Assembly (NCBI GenBank): GCA_041586735.1
Contig: JBFGZQ010000010.1
Span: forward strand, 62,001-126,000
DNA length: 64,000 nucleotides
Source: Motiliproteus sp041586735
Lineage (GTDB): Bacteria > Pseudomonadota > Gammaproteobacteria > Pseudomonadales > Balneatricaceae
Direction: 5' to 3'
The position numbers and the translations under genes were made by a program. Positions 62,275-64,000 of this stretch are shown here, piece by piece (positions within the stretch are counted from its first letter, which is position 1; every line of letters begins with the position of its first letter). The notes below the pieces were generated by a model. The model ran no database searches, was not told the DNA's origin, and saw nothing but the letters and a program-made list of their open reading frames with translations.

Positions 62275-63585
62275 ATGTCTTCTATTCCCAATACTCAGCG
62301 CCGCACATTGCTGGCCATTGCGCTATCTTCCTGTCTGACAGCCCCTCTCATCTCCCATGCGGCCTCCGCCACCGACTCCGTCCGGCTGCAACAACTGATC
62401 GACCAAGTTACGCCTGAGGTCATCGACTGGCGGCGTGAGATTCACCAGCACCCGGAGCTGGGCAACCGCGAATTTAAAACGGCCGAACTGGTTGCGGCCC
62501 ACCTGAAAGAGCTGGGTATCGAGGTCAAGACCGGTGTGGCGCACACGGGCGTCGTTGGGATCCTGCACGGAGCCAAAAAGGGTCCGGTCGTGGCGTTGCG
62601 CGCCGATATGGACGCCCTGCCGGTCACCGAAGAGGTGGATCTGCCGTTTGCCTCCAAAGTGCGCACAACATACAACGGTCAGGATGTGGGTGTTGCCCAC
62701 GCTTGTGGTCATGATGCTCACACGGCCATCCTGATGGGGGTGGCCGACGTACTCGCAGGCATGAAGGATGAGCTGCAGGGAACTGTGATGTTTATCTTCC
62801 AACCCGCCGAAGAGGGGGCGCCGGCCGGTGAAGAGGGCGGTGCCAAACTGATGCTAGCAGAAGGTCTGTTCGCTGAGCTGAAGCCGGACGCGGTGTTTGG
62901 TCTGCATGTAACACCTGCCCCAGTAGGCACCATAGAGGTGCGTGAAGGCGGTATTATGGCCTCGACGGATGCCTTTGAGATCAACGTCAAAGGTAAGCAG
63001 ACCCATGGTGCCTGGCCATGGAAAGGGGTCGATCCTATCGTGCTGTCCAGCCAGGTTGTAATGGGCCTGCAAACCATTACCTCACGCCAACTGGATCTGA
63101 CTAAAAGTGCAAGCGTTATTACGGTCGGTACAATCCATGGCGGGGTGCGCGGTAATATCATTCCGCAAGAGGTGACGATGACCGGTACCATCCGGGCACT
63201 GGACCCGGATACCCGCCTGACTATCCATGACTACATGGAACGCACCGTCGAGAACATCGCGCTCAGTGGTGGCGGTAGCGCAGAGCTGAACATCACACCG
63301 TACTTCCCGGTGACCTATAACAATCCGGAGCTGACCCGAAAGATGACAGCGTCGTTGAGAAAAGCGGGTGACGTCAAGGAAGCGGTGCCGATGACTCCCG
63401 CCGAGGACTTTTCGTTCTATGCCCAAGAAGTACCCAGCATGTTCTTCTTTATCGGTGCCGCACCGGATAATCCTGAAGAGGTGTTCCCTAACCACTCACC
63501 GAGGTTCCAGGTCAACGAAAAAGCACTGCCGATCGGCATTACCGCTATGACCAAGGTTGCACTCGACTTTCTCAGCAGTCACTGA
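62275..63585 (+). CDS. Exported M20D amidohydrolase (N-acyl-amino acid hydrolase)
   Basis: A 436-residue di-metal amidohydrolase with an N-terminal signal (LLAIALSSCLTAPLISHAAS). M20D metal-site motifs: DWRREIHQHPELGNREF, ADMDALPV, HACGHDAHTAILMG (Cys and His ligands), QPAEEGAPAGEEGG and NHSPRF near the end. Relatives (hippurate, IAA-amino acid, N-acyl-aminoacylases) free amino acids from N-acyl forms. The signal places it in the periplasm, which is unusual, since most relatives are cytoplasmic. It lies after the porin by about 100 nt. Confidence 0.9.
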   Translation: MSSIPNTQRRTLLAIALSSCLTAPLISHAASATDSVRLQQLIDQVTPEVIDWRREIHQHPELGNREFKTAELVAAHLKELGIEVKTGVAHTGVVGILHGAKKGPVVALRADMDALPVTEEVDLPFASKVRTTYNGQDVGVAHACGHDAHTAILMGVADVLAGMKDELQGTVMFIFQPAEEGAPAGEEGGAKLMLAEGLFAELKPDAVFGLHVTPAPVGTIEVREGGIMASTDAFEINVKGKQTHGAWPWKGVDPIVLSSQVVMGLQTITSRQLDLTKSASVITVGTIHGGVRGNIIPQEVTMTGTIRALDPDTRLTIHDYMERTVENIALSGGGSAELNITPYFPVTYNNPELTRKMTASLRKAGDVKEAVPMTPAEDFSFYAQEVPSMFFFIGAAPDNPEEVFPNHSPRFQVNEKALPIGITAMTKVALDFLSSH

Positions 63586-63590
63586 TCTTG

Positions 63591-63625
63591 TTACAGCGCC
63601 TAGGCCTGCAGCCCGGTCGCTGTAA
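63591..63625 (+). terminator. Hairpin after M20D gene
   Basis: TTACAGCG and CGCTGTAA enclose a 19-nt GC-rich loop, a few bases after the stop, followed by TTTACAC. Moderate terminator candidate. Confidence 0.5.
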
Positions 63626-64000
63626 TTTACACAAAGGCTCCGCCAAGTTAAGAATGCGGGCGACCAACGTCGCTAAGTCGTGATCTATACCTGTCAATCG
63701 CCGTTTCCAGCATTGCCAGGTGTTATGAATATCCTCATCAGGGACGGTCAGCGATGCTGGTCCAGCGCCCGTCATAATGCTCTAGTCCTCACACCCCGCT
63801 GTTTTTACAGAAGAACAACACGTCTTGCAGCGCACTCGCCATATTTCCTGAAGTTTCAGGGATATAATGCTGATTCTAGTCAACAACCTGATCTCTGGAT
63901 TAGCACTCTGGTCCGGTAACGACGGCTACTGGCACCAGTCTTGCGATGCCGAAATCAAGCTCTGTAGCGCCTATTCGGCAGACGCTTCGGGGGACGGATA
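63626..64000. other. Terminal region without a firmly supported gene
   Basis: Short frames exist on both strands (for example 63680-63919 plus, 63572-63775 minus), but none shows a recognised domain or a convincing ribosome site. A plus frame from ATG 63867, with AGGGA 4 nt upstream, reads MLILVNNLISGLALWSG and stays open to the window edge; it could be the beginning of a gene, but this cannot be decided here. Confidence 0.4.

Noticed and set aside
63572..63919. Short frames on both strands after the M20D gene
   Set aside because: No recognised motif, no clear ribosome site, and the two strands overlap each other.

Overview
The window comes from a gammaproteobacterial chromosome, most likely a marine heterotroph of the Oceanospirillales type. 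That placement is inferred from three gene orders: yhbY/rlmE-ftsH-folP-glmM-tpiA-secG-tRNA-Leu(GAG)-rimP-nusA-infB-rbfA-truB-rpsO-pnp, narK-kinase-nirBD-nasA, and a Pseudomonas-like aruF/aruG plus AraC-type ArgR arrangement. No insertion sequence, phage or CRISPR array was seen.

Layout. (1) 1-2742, minus: the N-terminal 914 codons of a large lipoprotein of tandem bacterial Ig-like domains, cut by the window edge. (2) 3019-6047, plus: a periplasmic electron-transfer group of TlpA-like thioredoxin, a monohaem cytochrome flanked by NPCAAK hexapeptide repeats, a pentahaem cytochrome and a cupredoxin-like protein. (3) 6.2-10.8 kb: ZntB-type transporter, two small membrane-anchored proteins, and a RimB-like / RimK / aspartoacylase-family trio. 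(4) 11.1-20.8 kb, plus: nitrate assimilation (NarK transporter, PP2C phosphatase-Ser/Thr kinase fusion, NirB, NirD, a decayed FAD-domain gene, NasA). Sigma-54 promoters with NtrC-like sites stand before narK and before nirB, so ammonia limitation probably drives the cluster. (5) 20.9-24.0 kb: an unknown membrane-anchored protein, a LysE/RhtB exporter and an RluA-family pseudouridine synthase. (6) 24.1-39.5 kb, minus: the conserved translation / RNA-processing / envelope block from pnp up to rlmE, with tRNA-Leu(GAG) and several intrinsic terminators, including one just before rimP. (7) 39.8-43.2 kb, plus: yhbY, a small unknown gene, dapE, rlmA and an unknown gene. (8) 43.4-54.6 kb, minus: gdhB, astC, an M20 hydrolase, aruF, aruG, astD, with the divergent regulator argR at 54.8 kb. 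Neither astB nor astE is present. As laid out, the genes could convert ornithine to glutamate and 2-oxoglutarate if the M20 hydrolase replaces AstE. (9) 56.5-63.6 kb, plus: amidase, Lrp-family regulator, AGCS Na+/alanine-glycine symporter, OprD-like porin and an exported M20D amidohydrolase, which looks like a scavenging module for N-acylated amino acids. The last 415 bases hold no gene that can be firmly supported.

Start codons were reassigned where a Shine-Dalgarno sequence, promoter or family length decided against the longest reading frame. All function calls rest on motifs and family resemblance read by eye; no database search was run.
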